Of a stretch of 64,000 bases of DNA, positions 25,744 to 36,366 are shown piece after piece. The first letter of the stretch is position 1. Every line of letters begins with the position of its first letter. The stretch covers positions 62,001-126,000 of the forward strand of contig NZ_RCHV01000002.1 in NCBI RefSeq assembly GCF_003665095.1, in the 5' to 3' direction. The notes below the pieces were generated by a model. That model was not told where the DNA came from. It was given only the letters and a program-made list of their open reading frames with translations, and did not search any database. The DNA comes from Streptomyces sp. Z26. GTDB taxonomy: Bacteria > Actinomycetota > Actinomycetes > Streptomycetales > Streptomycetaceae. The position numbers and the translations under genes are program-made.

Positions 25744-26982
25744 ATGGCAGGCAACACGGAGCCGCTGTCGCCGCGGGCGAAGCTGGCCGTGACGGCGGGC
25801 AAGGCTGCGGCCGCGGTGTCGCGGGCCGCGGGCCGCGGCAGCGGGTCGGTGATCGGCGGCAAGGTGGCGCTCAGGCTGGACCCCGATCTGCTTGCCCGGC
25901 TGGCACGACACCTGGACGTGGTCCTGGTGTCGGCCACGAACGGCAAGACGACCACGACCAGGCTGATCGCCGAGGCCCTGCGCGCCAACGGCGGCGTGGT
26001 CTCGAACGCGTTGGGCGCCAACATGCCCGCCGGGATCACGTCGGCGCTGGCCGGTGGCTCCGACGCCAAGTACGGCGTGATCGAGGTGGACGAGAAGTAC
26101 CTCGCCGGTGTCGCCGGTGACGTGGGCCCCAAGGCGATCGCCCTGCTGAACCTCTCCCGCGACCAGCTCGACCGGGCCGCCGAGACCCGGATGCTGGCGG
26201 AGAAGTGGCGGGAGGGGCTGTCCGGTTCGAAGGCCGTGATCATCGCCAACGCCGACGACCCGCTCGTCGTCTGGGCCGCGTCCTCCTCGCCGAACGTCGT
26301 GTGGGTGGCCGCCGGGCAGGAGTGGAAGGACGACGCCTGGTCGTGCCCGTCGTGCGGCGGTGTGCTGCAACGGCCGGGCGACGACTGGTTCTGCGGCGAC
26401 TGCGGTTTCCGCCGCCCCACCCCGACGTGGGCGCTGAACGGGGACCACGTGCTGGACCCGCACGGCGCGGCGTGGCCGATCCACCTCCAGCTGCCGGGCC
26501 GGGCGAACAAGGCGAACGCCACCACGTCCGCCGCGGTCGCCGCCGCCTTCGGGGTGCCCCCGCTGACGGCGCTCCAGCGCATGTACGCGGTGACGGCGGT
26601 CGCGGGCCGGTACGACGTGGTGTCGTACCAGGGGCGCGACATCCGGTTGCTGCTGGCGAAGAACCCGGCGGGCTGGCTGGAGACGTTCTCGCTGATCGAC
26701 CCGCCGCCGACCCCGGTGATCCTCGCGGTCAACGCGCGCGGCGCGGACGGCACCGACACCTCCTGGCTGTGGGACGTCGACTACGCGCGCCTGGCCGGGC
26801 ACCCGATCTGCGTGATCGGCGACCGGCGCCTGGACCTGGCGGTGCGGCTGGAGGTCGCGAACGTCGACTTCCAGGTGTACGACTCCGCGCAGGAGGCCGT
26901 ACGGAACTGCCCGCCCGGTCGGATCGAGGCGATCGCGAACTACACGGCGTTCCAGGACCTGCGCCGCGTGGTCGGCAACTGA
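25744..26982 (+). CDS. murT: Lipid II isoglutaminyl synthase, MurT subunit
   Basis: 412 residues. A Mur-ligase ATP site (SATNGKTTTTR, near residue 63) is followed by the MurT-specific four-Cys zinc ribbon C201-x2-C204 and C217-x2-C220, and by LPGRANKANATTS. The C-terminal domain with LLLAKNPAGWLE and NARGADGTDTSWLWDV is typical. With GatD it amidates the alpha-carboxyl of D-Glu in lipid II using glutamine nitrogen. gatD follows after 34 bp. Confidence 0.96.
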   Translation: MAGNTEPLSPRAKLAVTAGKAAAAVSRAAGRGSGSVIGGKVALRLDPDLLARLARHLDVVLVSATNGKTTTTRLIAEALRANGGVVSNALGANMPAGITSALAGGSDAKYGVIEVDEKYLAGVAGDVGPKAIALLNLSRDQLDRAAETRMLAEKWREGLSGSKAVIIANADDPLVVWAASSSPNVVWVAAGQEWKDDAWSCPSCGGVLQRPGDDWFCGDCGFRRPTPTWALNGDHVLDPHGAAWPIHLQLPGRANKANATTSAAVAAAFGVPPLTALQRMYAVTAVAGRYDVVSYQGRDIRLLLAKNPAGWLETFSLIDPPPTPVILAVNARGADGTDTSWLWDVDYARLAGHPICVIGDRRLDLAVRLEVANVDFQVYDSAQEAVRNCPPGRIEAIANYTAFQDLRRVVGN

Positions 26983-27016
26983 CAGACGGACTCGCACAGA
27001 TACGGAGAGCGGGCGC

Positions 27017-27745
27017 ATGAGTGAGACCAACCTGCGGCTGGTGTGGATCTATCCGGACCTGCTGAGCACCTACGGGGACCAGGGGAACGTACTGGTCACG
27101 GAGCGACGGGCACGGCAGCGCGGGCTGGCGGTGCAGCGGGTGGACGTCCGCTCGGACCAGCCGCTGCCGACGTCCGGGGACATCTACCTGATCGGCGGCG
27201 GCGAGGACCGTCCGCAGCGGCTGGCGGCCGAGCGGCTGCTGCGGGACGGGGGCCTGACCCGCGCGGTGGACAACGGCGCGATCGTCTTCTCCGTCTGCGC
27301 CGGCTACCAGATCCTGGGCCAGGAGTTCGTCAACGACCTGAACCAGCCGCAGCCCGGTCTGGGGCTGCTGGACGTGGTCAGCACGCGCGGCGAGGCGGAG
27401 CGCTGCGTGGGCGACGTGCTCGGGGACGTGGACAGCAAGCTGAACCTGCCGCAGCTCACGGGCTTCGAGAACCACCAGGGCATCACCCACCTCGGCCCCA
27501 CCGCGCGCCCCCTGGCGCACGTACGGCTGGGCAACGGGAACGGCACCGGCGACGGCACCGAGGGCGCCTGGAACGGCACGGTCTTCGGCACGTACATGCA
27601 CGGCCCGGTCCTCGCGCGGAACCCGCTGATCGCGGACCACCTGCTGAAGCTGGCGCTGGACGTGAACGCGCTGCCCCCGGTCGAGGAGCGGTGGTACGAG
27701 GCGCTGCGCGGCGAACGGATCGCGGCGGCCACCCAGTCGGCGTGA
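27017..27745 (+). CDS. gatD: Lipid II isoglutaminyl synthase, GatD glutaminase subunit
   Basis: 242 residues. A class I glutamine amidotransferase with catalytic C94 (SVCAGYQILG) and H195 (TYMHGP); IYPDLLSTYGDQGN at the start is characteristic of GatD. It supplies ammonia to MurT. A GNGNGTGDGTEG insertion before the His motif is longer than needed and probably a loop. A strong terminator follows. Confidence 0.95.
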   Translation: MSETNLRLVWIYPDLLSTYGDQGNVLVTERRARQRGLAVQRVDVRSDQPLPTSGDIYLIGGGEDRPQRLAAERLLRDGGLTRAVDNGAIVFSVCAGYQILGQEFVNDLNQPQPGLGLLDVVSTRGEAERCVGDVLGDVDSKLNLPQLTGFENHQGITHLGPTARPLAHVRLGNGNGTGDGTEGAWNGTVFGTYMHGPVLARNPLIADHLLKLALDVNALPPVEERWYEALRGERIAAATQSA

Positions 27746-27764
27746 CCCGAGGCGTGTGACGCGC

Positions 27765-27793
27765 GGGGCGGTACGGGACTCCCGTACCGCCCC
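27765..27793 (+). terminator. Terminator of murT-gatD
   Basis: A perfect 13-bp stem (GGGGCGGTACGGG at 27765-27777 with 27781-27793) and a 3-base loop, 19 bp after the gatD stop. Confidence 0.8.
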
Positions 27794-27886
27794 GTTCCGC
27801 GTGCGGCCACCCCGGCGCGTACGCCCGGGGGCGGCGGTTCTACCCTGGTGCGGACGGACGGACCGTCACGAACCGGGAGCGTACGG

Positions 27887-28846
27887 ATGGACCACGGCGG
27901 CCACGGCGGGCACGGCATGACGACGGACCTGCCGCCGTTCACCCTCTCCTGCGGGCTGGAGTTCACCGGCGACGGGTTCTTCCTGGCGGGCTGCGTGCTG
28001 GCGCTCGCCCTGTACGGCTGGGGCGTGCTGCGGCTGCGACGGCGCGGCGACGCGTGGCCCGTGGGCCGTACGGTCGCGTTCACGCTGGGCGTGCTGACGG
28101 TGGCGCTGGTGATGTGCACGGCGCTCAACGCGTACGGCATGGTGCTGTTCAGCGTGCACATGGTGCAGCACATGGTGGTCAGCATGCTGTCGCCGATCCT
28201 GCTGCTCCTCGGGGCGCCGGTGACGCTGGCGCTGCGGGCCCTGCCCGCGGCGGGCCGCGGCAGGCGCGGGCCGCGCGAGCTGCTGGTGGCGGTGCTGCAC
28301 AGCCGGTGGGCGCGGGTCGTGACGCACGCGGCGTTCACCATCCCGCTGTTCATCGCGAGCCTCTACGGGCTGTACTTCACGCCGCTGTTCGACTTCCTGA
28401 TGGAGTCGCGCGCGGGGCACGTCGCGATGATGACGCACTTCCTGCTGGTGGGCCTGGTGTTCTTCTGGCCGATCATGGGCGTGGACCCGGGCCCGCACCG
28501 CCCCGGCTACGTGATGCGGATGCTGGAGCTGTTCGCGGGCATGCCGTTCCACGCGTTCTTCGGGATCGCGCTGATGATGGCGAGCGAGCCGATGGTGGGC
28601 ACGTACGCCGATCCCCCGGCGTCGCTGGGCGTGACAGCGATGGACGACCAGACATGGGCGGGCGGCATCGCGTGGGCGTTCAGCGAGATCCCGTCGGTGC
28701 TGGTGCTGATCGCGCTGGTGTACCAGTGGTACTTCTCGGAGCAGCGGCAGGCGCGCAGCCGCGACCGCGCGGAGGACCGCAACGGCGACCGGGAGCTGGT
28801 GGCGTACAACGCCTACCTCGCGTCCCTCCAGTCGCGGGGCCGGTAG
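27887..28846 (+). CDS. Cytochrome c oxidase assembly protein, CtaG family
   Basis: 319 residues with about seven transmembrane helices. The start MDHGGHGGHGM is His-rich and could bind copper. Family landmarks include FSVHMVQHMVVSMLSPILLLLGAP, ASLYGLYFTPLFD, MTHFLLVGLVFFWPIMGVDP and LIALVYQWYFSEQRQ. Caa3_CtaG proteins help insert copper into terminal oxidases. ATG 27887 is chosen; the earlier in-frame GTG at 27848 gives no conserved sequence. Confidence 0.9.
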   Translation: MDHGGHGGHGMTTDLPPFTLSCGLEFTGDGFFLAGCVLALALYGWGVLRLRRRGDAWPVGRTVAFTLGVLTVALVMCTALNAYGMVLFSVHMVQHMVVSMLSPILLLLGAPVTLALRALPAAGRGRRGPRELLVAVLHSRWARVVTHAAFTIPLFIASLYGLYFTPLFDFLMESRAGHVAMMTHFLLVGLVFFWPIMGVDPGPHRPGYVMRMLELFAGMPFHAFFGIALMMASEPMVGTYADPPASLGVTAMDDQTWAGGIAWAFSEIPSVLVLIALVYQWYFSEQRQARSRDRAEDRNGDRELVAYNAYLASLQSRGR

Positions 28847-28982
28847 CCCGCGCGCGGAGCGCACGCCGGACCGTACGGGAGGTAGCGCTCGCGGGCGCGG
28901 CCGGTGACCATGGATACCTGGCGGACGGTCCGGCGTCGTTCCCGGCGGCGCCTCGCCGTGCCGCGGGGAGGAAGGTGCTGCG

Positions 28983-29159
28983 ATGCTTGGGACGACGGGG
29001 CTGCCCCGTGCCGCGAAGGCGATGACCGTGTGCACGGTGGTCGCCCTGGTGGTGGTCACGGGGTACACGGTGGTGCTCGGCGGCAGCGGCTGGCTGTGGC
29101 TGGCCTGGATGGTACTGGTGCTGGTGACGGTCGGGATGGCCTCCGCCGGGGATGGCTGA
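28983..29159 (+). CDS. Small membrane protein, two helices
   Basis: 58 residues from ATG, with GGGGAGGAAGG about 9 bases upstream. Two hydrophobic segments (about 15-32 and 36-53) are joined by GGSG. It follows the CtaG gene on the same strand and may belong with it in the membrane. No family is recognised. Confidence 0.6.
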   Translation: MLGTTGLPRAAKAMTVCTVVALVVVTGYTVVLGGSGWLWLAWMVLVLVTVGMASAGDG

Positions 29160-29302
29160 CGGGCCGGGCGCGCCACCGTACGCCCGCGCGCGGGCCGTAC
29201 GCCGGGGGCGTTCCGCTCGGAATCGTGCCCCGGCACTCGCCCGTACGGTGATCGGCAAGTACATTGCGGCGACACCGTGAACGATGGGGGAAGGCCAGCC
29301 GC

Positions 29303-30010
29303 GTGTTCTACCACCTGCTGAAGTACGTGCTCCTGGGACCGCTGCTGCGACTGCTGTTCCGGCCGAGGATCGAGGGCCTCGAACACATCCCGGACGAGGG
29401 CGCGGCGATCATCGCGGGGAACCACCTCTCGTTCTCCGACCACTTCCTCATGCCCGCGGTGCTCCAGCGCCGCATCACGTTCCTGGCGAAGGCCGAGTAC
29501 TTCACCGGGCCGGGCGTGAAGGGCCGCCTCACCGCGGCGTTCTTCCGGAGCGTCGGGCAGATCCCCGTGGACCGCTCCGGCAAGGGCGCGGGCCAGGCCG
29601 CGATCGACGAGGGGCTGGGGGTGCTGGCCAAGGACGAGCTGCTGGGCATCTACCCGGAGGGGACCCGTTCGCACGACGGGCGGCTCTACAAGGGCCGCGT
29701 CGGGGTCGCCGCGATGGCGCTGCGGGGGAAGGTGAAGGTGGTGCCGTGCGCCATGGTCGGCACGTTCGAACTCCAGCCGCCCGGACGCAAGTTGCCCCGG
29801 CTGGGCCGGGTGACGATCCGTTTCGGGGAGCCGTTGGACTTCTCCCGCTTCGACGGGATGGAGAACGACCGCACCGTGCTGCGCGGGGTCACCGACGAGA
29901 TCATCTACGCGATCATGGAGCTGTCCGGCCAGGAGTACGTCGACCTGTACGCGCAGGAGGCCAAGGCCGCCGAGCAGAAGAGCGGTGAGGGCCGCCCCGG
30001 CGGCAAGTGA
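29303..30010 (+). CDS. Lysophospholipid acyltransferase (PlsC-like)
   Basis: 235 residues from GTG with GGGGGAAGG upstream. The acyltransferase motifs are present: NHLSFSDH (NHx4D), VGQIPVDRSG, YPEGTRS and VVPCAMVG. It should acylate lysophosphatidate or a related acceptor at the membrane face. The C-terminal 30 residues are charged and probably disordered. A bidirectional terminator follows. Confidence 0.92.
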   Translation: MFYHLLKYVLLGPLLRLLFRPRIEGLEHIPDEGAAIIAGNHLSFSDHFLMPAVLQRRITFLAKAEYFTGPGVKGRLTAAFFRSVGQIPVDRSGKGAGQAAIDEGLGVLAKDELLGIYPEGTRSHDGRLYKGRVGVAAMALRGKVKVVPCAMVGTFELQPPGRKLPRLGRVTIRFGEPLDFSRFDGMENDRTVLRGVTDEIIYAIMELSGQEYVDLYAQEAKAAEQKSGEGRPGGK

Positions 30011-30051
30011 CCCGACCGTTCCGGACCGCCGTCACCGGCCGGGAACACGTA

Positions 30052-30093
30052 CGGCCCCCTTCCGCGGTCGGATTCCGACAGCGGAGGGGGGCC
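30052..30093. terminator. Bidirectional terminator
   Basis: CGGCCCCCTTCCGC (30052-30065) pairs with GCGGAGGGGGCCG (30081-30093) with one bulge. An inner stem GTCGG/CCGAC (30067-30079) lengthens it. It lies between two convergent genes. Confidence 0.8.
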
Positions 30094-30134
30094 GCTTCAC
30101 GCGATCACCCGGTCACCCGGTCACGGGAGCACCG

Positions 30135-31811
30135 TCACGGGAGCCGGGGCAGGTCCGCGGCGGCCTTGCGGGCACCGGCGGACTCGCTCGCCTTCTCCGG
30201 CTCGGGCACGGCGTGCGGCTCGCACGTCACGTCCCGGCGGTCGGTGGTGCCCTTCAGCAGGTACGTGTCGACCCGCTTGTTGACGCAGGCGTTCTCCAGA
30301 CCGGTGACACCGTGCGAACCGGCGTCCCGCTCCGTGACCAGACGCGAGCCCTTGAGCCGCTCGTGCAGCTCGACGGCGCCCTCGTACGGCGTCGCCGCGT
30401 CCCGCTCGGACTGGACGATCAGCACGGGCGGCAGGCCCTTGTGCGTCGCCACGTCGACCGGGCGCTGCTGCTTGGCGGGCCAGGTGGCGCAGGGCAGGTT
30501 CATCCAGGCGTTGGACCAGGTGAGGAACGGGTAGTCGGCGTGCAGCCGCTCGCTGTCCCGGTTCCAGCGCGACCAGCTCCTGGGCCACTTGGCGTCGGTG
30601 CACTCGACGGCGGTGTAGACGGCGTTGCCGTTCTCCGACGAGGCGTTGCCCGCGGTGTCAGACATGTCCGGGGCGGCGGCGTCGACGAGCGCCTGCTCGT
30701 CACCCTTGAGGTACGCCGACCAGGTCGCCGCGGTGGGCGCCCAGGAGCTGTCGTAGTACGGCGCGCCCTGGAAGAACGACAGCAGCTCGGCGGGGCCGAC
30801 GACGCCACCGAGGGGCTCCTTCTTCGCGGCGGCGCGCAGCTTCTCCCACTGGGCCTGGACCTTCTCGGGGGTGTCGCCGATGCCGTAGGTGGCGTCGTTG
30901 GCGGCGACCCAGTCCTTCCAGTCGTTCCAGCGCGTCTCGAAGGCGACGTCCTGGTCCAGGTTCGCCTGGTACCAGATCTTCTCCCGGGACGGGTTGACGA
31001 CGCTGTCGACGACCATGCGGCGCACGTGGTCCGGGAAGAGGGTCGCGTAGACGGCGCCGAGGTAGGTGCCGTACGAGACGCCCAGGTAGTTGAGCTTGCG
31101 GTCACCGAGCGCGGCGCGGACGACGTCCAGGTCGCGCGCGGTGTTCGGCGTCGTCATGTGCGGCAGCATGTCGCCGCTGCGCTCGGCGCAGCCCTCGGCG
31201 TACTCGCGGGCGAGCTTGCGCTGGGCGCGCTTGTCGGCCTCGTCGTCCGGTACGGGGTCGGCCTTGGGCGCCTTGACGAACTCCTGCGGGTCCATGCAGG
31301 AGATGGGCGCGGAGTGGCCGACGCCGCGCGGGTCGAAGCCCACGAAGTCGTACGCCTTGGCCGTCTTGGTCCACAGCGGGTTCCCGGTGGTGACGCGCGT
31401 CGGGAAGCGCATGCCGGAGCCGCCGGGGCCACCGGGGTTGTAGACGAGGGAGCCCTGGCGGGCCTCGGCGCCGCCGGTGTTGCGGGCGCGGTTGACGGCG
31501 ATGTCGATGGTGCGGCCGCGGGGGTGCGCGTAGTCGACGGGCACGGTGACGTAGCCGCACTGGATGGGCTTGTCGAAGCCCCAGTCCTTCGGGCAGTCCT
31601 TCCAGGCGACGCCCTTGTCGGCGGCGCGTGCCGCGGCCTGCCGTACGCCCCGGGCCTCGGCGGAGTCCTTCGCGGCTGCGCCCGTGCGGTCGGCGCGCTG
31701 GGCGGCGGTGGTCCCGTCGGCCATGGCCGACGGGACGGTTATCAGGCCGGCGACGAGCGCGCCGGCGGCGATCGTGCCCGACGCGGCGAGCACGGTGGTG
31801 CGTCTGTTCAA
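30135..31811 (-). CDS. Secreted tripeptidyl aminopeptidase-type alpha/beta hydrolase
   Basis: 558 residues. A signal peptide (NRRTTVLAASGTIAAGALVA, cleavage near SAMA) directs export. The catalytic parts are the nucleophile elbow GVSYGTYLG, the Asp in QSERDAATPYEGA and the His in AGSHGVTG. The oxyanion segment NPGGPGGSG and DPRGVG are typical of the Tap/SlpD/SlpE peptidase family, which removes tripeptides or acts on cell-surface peptides. TTG 31811 is chosen because GGGGG lies 8 bases upstream and the signal peptide starts there; a longer open frame begins at 31934. Confidence 0.88.
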   Translation of the reverse strand: MNRRTTVLAASGTIAAGALVAGLITVPSAMADGTTAAQRADRTGAAAKDSAEARGVRQAAARAADKGVAWKDCPKDWGFDKPIQCGYVTVPVDYAHPRGRTIDIAVNRARNTGGAEARQGSLVYNPGGPGGSGMRFPTRVTTGNPLWTKTAKAYDFVGFDPRGVGHSAPISCMDPQEFVKAPKADPVPDDEADKRAQRKLAREYAEGCAERSGDMLPHMTTPNTARDLDVVRAALGDRKLNYLGVSYGTYLGAVYATLFPDHVRRMVVDSVVNPSREKIWYQANLDQDVAFETRWNDWKDWVAANDATYGIGDTPEKVQAQWEKLRAAAKKEPLGGVVGPAELLSFFQGAPYYDSSWAPTAATWSAYLKGDEQALVDAAAPDMSDTAGNASSENGNAVYTAVECTDAKWPRSWSRWNRDSERLHADYPFLTWSNAWMNLPCATWPAKQQRPVDVATHKGLPPVLIVQSERDAATPYEGAVELHERLKGSRLVTERDAGSHGVTGLENACVNKRVDTYLLKGTTDRRDVTCEPHAVPEPEKASESAGARKAAADLPRLP

Positions 31812-33092
<1,281 letters not shown>

Positions 33093-33198
33093 CCCGGGTG
33101 CCACCCGTCCGGGTGCCGCGCGGCGGCTGAGCGGACTCCGCCCACCACCCGCGGAACGCCGGGCACGGACGGCACCACGCACGGACGAGTACGACGGT

Positions 33199-33229
33199 AC
33201 GGCCCGCACGCAGGACGCGTGCGGGCCGT
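33199..33229. terminator. Hairpin between convergent genes
   Basis: The arms ACGGCCCGCACGC (33199-33211) and 33217-33229 pair perfectly over 13 bp around a 5-base loop. They lie between the M28 gene and the antitoxin gene. Confidence 0.75.
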
Positions 33230-33280
33230 TCCGCGTTCCCGCACTCCCCCGGCGCCCCGTTCCGCCGTTTCCCGCTCCGG

Positions 33281-33583
33281 TCAGTCCCGACGGCCCGGAC
33301 GCCGCTCCCCGGTGTCCGGGCCGCGGTGTTCCGCCGCGATGCCGAACCGGCGCCGTTCGCCGGGAGCGGACGGGAGGTCGCGGACGCTGGAGACGGTGCT
33401 GATCACCCCGTCCCGCTCGGCCTCGCTGAGGGCTTCGAGTCGTGCCAGGTCAGCGGCGGACACGAGACCCACCAGGGGCTTGCCGTGCCGGGTCACGACG
33501 ACCCGTTCGCCGCCGTACACGACGCGGTTGATCAGTTCGGCGAGGGCTGCGCGGGCTTGCGTCACCGGAATCTCGTAGGCCAT
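33281..33583 (-). CDS. Phd/YefM-family antitoxin, apparently without toxin
   Basis: 100 residues. [20 protein letters not shown] and [15 protein letters not shown] are the DNA-binding half of Phd/YefM antitoxins. The C-terminal 35 residues, which normally cover the toxin, are Arg- and Pro-rich. No RelE/YoeB or Doc toxin lies downstream: the next 190 bp are non-coding and end in a terminator. A YefM-type operator stands directly upstream. It may be an orphan repressor or partner a toxin elsewhere. Confidence 0.85.
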   Translation of the reverse strand: MAYEIPVTQARAALAELINRVVYGGERVVVTRHGKPLVGLVSAADLARLEALSEAERDGVISTVSSVRDLPSAPGERRRFGIAAEHRGPDTGERRPGRRD

Positions 33584-33600
33584 GCTCCCAGCATAACGTC

Positions 33601-33617
33601 ATGTACGTCCTGTACAT
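33601..33617. promoter_or_regulatory. YefM-type operator
   Basis: ATGTAC-GTCCT-GTACAT (33601-33617) is a perfect 6-bp dyad ending 17 bp before the antitoxin start. It contains TGTACA (33611-33616), the core hexamer known from E. coli yefM operators. It also lies 53 bp before the ClpP gene, so it could affect both genes. Confidence 0.7.
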
Positions 33618-33669
33618 TTTTGACAGAGCGCCCGCGCGGGCGCCCCGTCACCCGACGAGAGGTGTGGCC

Positions 33670-34326
33670 ATGGACCGCCCCCGCACGTACGCCACCGGGA
33701 TCACCGTCCGCTACGTCCTGCCCGAGTTCACCGAGCGCACCAGCGCCGGGACCCGGACCCTCGACCCGTACTCGAAGCTCCTCGACGAGCGGATCGTCTT
33801 CCTCGGCACGCAGATCGACGACACCTCCGCCAACGACGTGATGGCGCAGCTCATGCACCTCGAACACGCGGCGCCCGACCAGGACATCTCGCTCTACATC
33901 AACTCCCCCGGCGGCTCCTTCACCGCCATGACCGCCATCTACGACACGATGGCGTTCGTCACCTGCGACATCGAGACGGTCTGCATGGGCCAGGCCGCCT
34001 CCGCCGCGTCGCTGCTGCTGGCGGCGGGCACCCCCGGCAAGCGGCTGGCGCTGCCCGGCGCGCGTGTCCTGATGCACCAGCCGTCCTTCTCCGAGCCCGT
34101 CCAGGGGCAGGCAGCCGACCTGGAGATCCAGGCGCGCGAGATGCTGCGCACCCGCGAGCTGATGGAGGAGATGTACGCGCGGCACACCGGCCGCCCGGTG
34201 GAGCTGATCCGCGCCGACATCGAACGGGACATGGTCCTCGACGCGGCGGGCGCCCGGGAGTACGGCCTGATCGACCGCGTCACCGTCTCCCGCAAGCGGT
34301 CCGCCGCCGGGCGCGCGAGCCGGTGA
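33670..34326 (+). CDS. ClpP-type serine peptidase
   Basis: 218 residues. The catalytic triad is complete: S111 ([14 protein letters not shown]), H136 (LMHQPS) and D183 (RADIERD). [12 protein letters not shown] and EYGLIDRV are family hallmarks. Streptomyces carry several clpP genes; this one is not paired with another clpP or with clpX, so it is not the main clpP1-clpP2 operon. The Clp ATPase partner is unknown. It overlaps the next small gene by 4 bases (GTGA). Confidence 0.9.
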   Translation: MDRPRTYATGITVRYVLPEFTERTSAGTRTLDPYSKLLDERIVFLGTQIDDTSANDVMAQLMHLEHAAPDQDISLYINSPGGSFTAMTAIYDTMAFVTCDIETVCMGQAASAASLLLAAGTPGKRLALPGARVLMHQPSFSEPVQGQAADLEIQAREMLRTRELMEEMYARHTGRPVELIRADIERDMVLDAAGAREYGLIDRVTVSRKRSAAGRASR

Positions 34327-34640
34327 GCCACGCACTCCCGCCGGAGCTGCCGCCGCTGCCCGCGCTCACCCGCGCGGAGGGCCGGTACGTCGACGGCTAC
34401 CTGGAGGTGGTGGACCTGCTCGGCCGGACCAACCCGGCGCGCGGCGGCGACACGTACGGCGCCCTGCGCGCGGCGCAGGCCCTCGCCGGTCGCGCCGCGG
34501 AGCTGCGGGACGCGCTCGCCGTGATGCACGAGCGCGGCGAACGGGAGCTGCACGCCGAGGTGTTGGCCCGCGCGCTGCGCGTGCTGGACGGCGAGCGGCG
34601 GGCGTCCCGGGTGGCGGTCCCGCCGGGGCGGCGGGACTGA
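34323..34640 (+). CDS. Small hypothetical protein coupled to ClpP
   Basis: 105 residues from GTG overlapping the clpP stop. It is mostly helical: [51 protein letters not shown]. No motif is recognised. The 4-base overlap suggests it is made together with ClpP, so a regulatory or adaptor role is possible but unproven. Confidence 0.65.
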   Translation: MSHALPPELPPLPALTRAEGRYVDGYLEVVDLLGRTNPARGGDTYGALRAAQALAGRAAELRDALAVMHERGERELHAEVLARALRVLDGERRASRVAVPPGRRD

Positions 34641-34668
34641 AGCGCTCCCCAGCGGTTACCCGGTGTGC

Positions 34669-35181
34669 ATGGATGCCGGGGAGTGCCGCGCGAGGGCCGG
34701 GGACGGGACGCCGAACGCGGCGCGGAACGAGACGCCGTACGAGCAGGCCGACCGCAACTTCGCGGAGCTGCTCCAGGAGTTGAGGGTGACGCAGACGGGG
34801 GTGCAGATCCTGTTCGCGTTCCTGCTCACGCTCGCGTTCACCGAACGCTTCCCGGACCTGGACGCGTACCAGCGCGGCACGTACCTCACGACGCTGCTGC
34901 TGGCGGTGCTGGCCGCCGCCCTGTTCACCGCGCCCGCCGCGCTGCACCGCACGCTGTTCGGGCGCGGCGCCAAGCGGCTGATCGTGGACGTGTCGTCGCG
35001 CCTCGCCGCGTACGGACTGGCCGTGCTGGCGCTCGCCCTGGCCGGGGCGGTGACGCTGGTGGTGGACGTGGTGCTGGGCCGGGCGGCGGGAGCGCTGACG
35101 GGCGGGCTGGCGCTGCTCACCTGCGCGGGTCTGTGGGCCGTGCTGCCGTGGGCGCTACGGCGCGGAGCGGGCGTCCCCTGA
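34669..35181 (+). CDS. DUF6328 family membrane protein
   Basis: 170 residues. RNETPYEQADRNFAELLQEL followed by RVTQTGVQILFAFLLTLAF is the hallmark start of DUF6328; four transmembrane helices follow. ATG 34669 is given; GTG 34663 would add two residues. No clear ribosome binding site is seen, so it may depend on read-through from upstream. The function is unknown. Confidence 0.8.
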   Translation: MDAGECRARAGDGTPNAARNETPYEQADRNFAELLQELRVTQTGVQILFAFLLTLAFTERFPDLDAYQRGTYLTTLLLAVLAAALFTAPAALHRTLFGRGAKRLIVDVSSRLAAYGLAVLALALAGAVTLVVDVVLGRAAGALTGGLALLTCAGLWAVLPWALRRGAGVP

Positions 35182-35211
35182 GACCGGCGGTCACGCCGCG
35201 CGCCCGCCCGT

Positions 35212-36366
35212 TCAGGCGCCCGGCGGCGCCGTGCGCAGCACCGTGTCCGCCGCCCGGCGCACCTCGTCGGGGCCCAGGTCGGCGCGGGCGGTGAGGCGCA
35301 GCCGGGACACCCCGTCGGGGACGGACGGCGGCCGGAAGCAGCCGACCGCGACGCCCTCCGCCCGGCAGTCCGCCGCCCAGCGGACGGCCGCCTCCGGGGA
35401 GGGCGCCCGTACGGAGACCACGGCCGCGTCCGGCTCGCGGGCGGTCAACCCGGCGGCGGTGAAGCGCCGGTGGAGCTCCGCCGCGACGTCCCGCACCCGC
35501 GCGGGACGGCCGGGTTCGGCGCGCAGCACCTCCAGGGCGGCGAGCGCCGCGCCGGTGGCGGCGGGGGCGAGGCCGGTGTCGAAGATGAAGGTGCGGGCGG
35601 TGTTCAGCAGGTGCTCGATCACGCGGCGCGGGCCGAGGACCGCGCCGCCCTGGCTGCCCAGGGACTTGGAGAGGGTGACGGTGACCACGGTGTCGTACGC
35701 CCCGGCCAGCCCCGCCGCGTACGGGCCGCCGCGCCCGCCGTCGCCGAGGACGCCGAGGCCGTGCGCGTCGTCCACGAGCAGCGCGGCGCCGTGCGCGCGG
35801 CAGGCGGCGGCGAGCGCGGGCAGCGGGGCGGCGTCGCCGTCGACGGAGAACACCGAGTCGGTGACGGCGACGGCCCGCCCCTGGTGGGCGTCGAGCGCCT
35901 TGCGTACGGCGTCCGGGTCGGCGTGCGCGACGACGGCGGTGTCGGCGCGGGACAGGCGGCAGCCGTCGATGAGCGAGGCGTGGTTGGCGGTGTCGGACAC
36001 CACGAGGCCGCCGGGTCCGGTGAGGGCGGTGACGGCGGCGAGGTTGGCGGCGTACCCGGAGGACAGCACGAGGGCGGCCTCGAAGCCGCAGAACTCCGCG
36101 AGCGCCGCCTCCAGTTCGGCGTGCAGCGCGGTGGAGCCGGTGACCAGCCGGGAGCCGGTGGCACCGGCGCCCCAGCGGTGCGCGGCGTCGGCCGCGGCGG
36201 CGGTGACGGCGGGGTGGCGGGTGAGGCCGAGGTAGTCGTTGCCCGCGAGGTCCAGCGGCCCCGCGTCCGCGGGGCGGGGGCGCAGGGTGCGGGTCAGGCC
36301 GTCGCGGCGGCGCTGCTCGGCGGCGGCGTCGAGCCAGCCGAACGGGTCCTTGGGCGGTACGGGCAT
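35212..36366 (-). CDS. bioF: 8-amino-7-oxononanoate synthase
   Basis: 384 residues. The PLP enzyme has GSRLVTGSTALHAELE, SDTANHASLIDG, VDDAHGLGVLG and the Schiff-base Lys in TLSKSLGSQGG. It condenses pimeloyl-ACP or -CoA with alanine to give KAPA, the first ring-building step of biotin synthesis. It is divergent from bioB-bioA-bioD. The shared dyad at 36501-36520 could control both directions. Confidence 0.94.
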   Translation of the reverse strand: MPVPPKDPFGWLDAAAEQRRRDGLTRTLRPRPADAGPLDLAGNDYLGLTRHPAVTAAAADAAHRWGAGATGSRLVTGSTALHAELEAALAEFCGFEAALVLSSGYAANLAAVTALTGPGGLVVSDTANHASLIDGCRLSRADTAVVAHADPDAVRKALDAHQGRAVAVTDSVFSVDGDAAPLPALAAACRAHGAALLVDDAHGLGVLGDGGRGGPYAAGLAGAYDTVVTVTLSKSLGSQGGAVLGPRRVIEHLLNTARTFIFDTGLAPAATGAALAALEVLRAEPGRPARVRDVAAELHRRFTAAGLTAREPDAAVVSVRAPSPEAAVRWAADCRAEGVAVGCFRPPSVPDGVSRLRLTARADLGPDEVRRAADTVLRTAPPGA

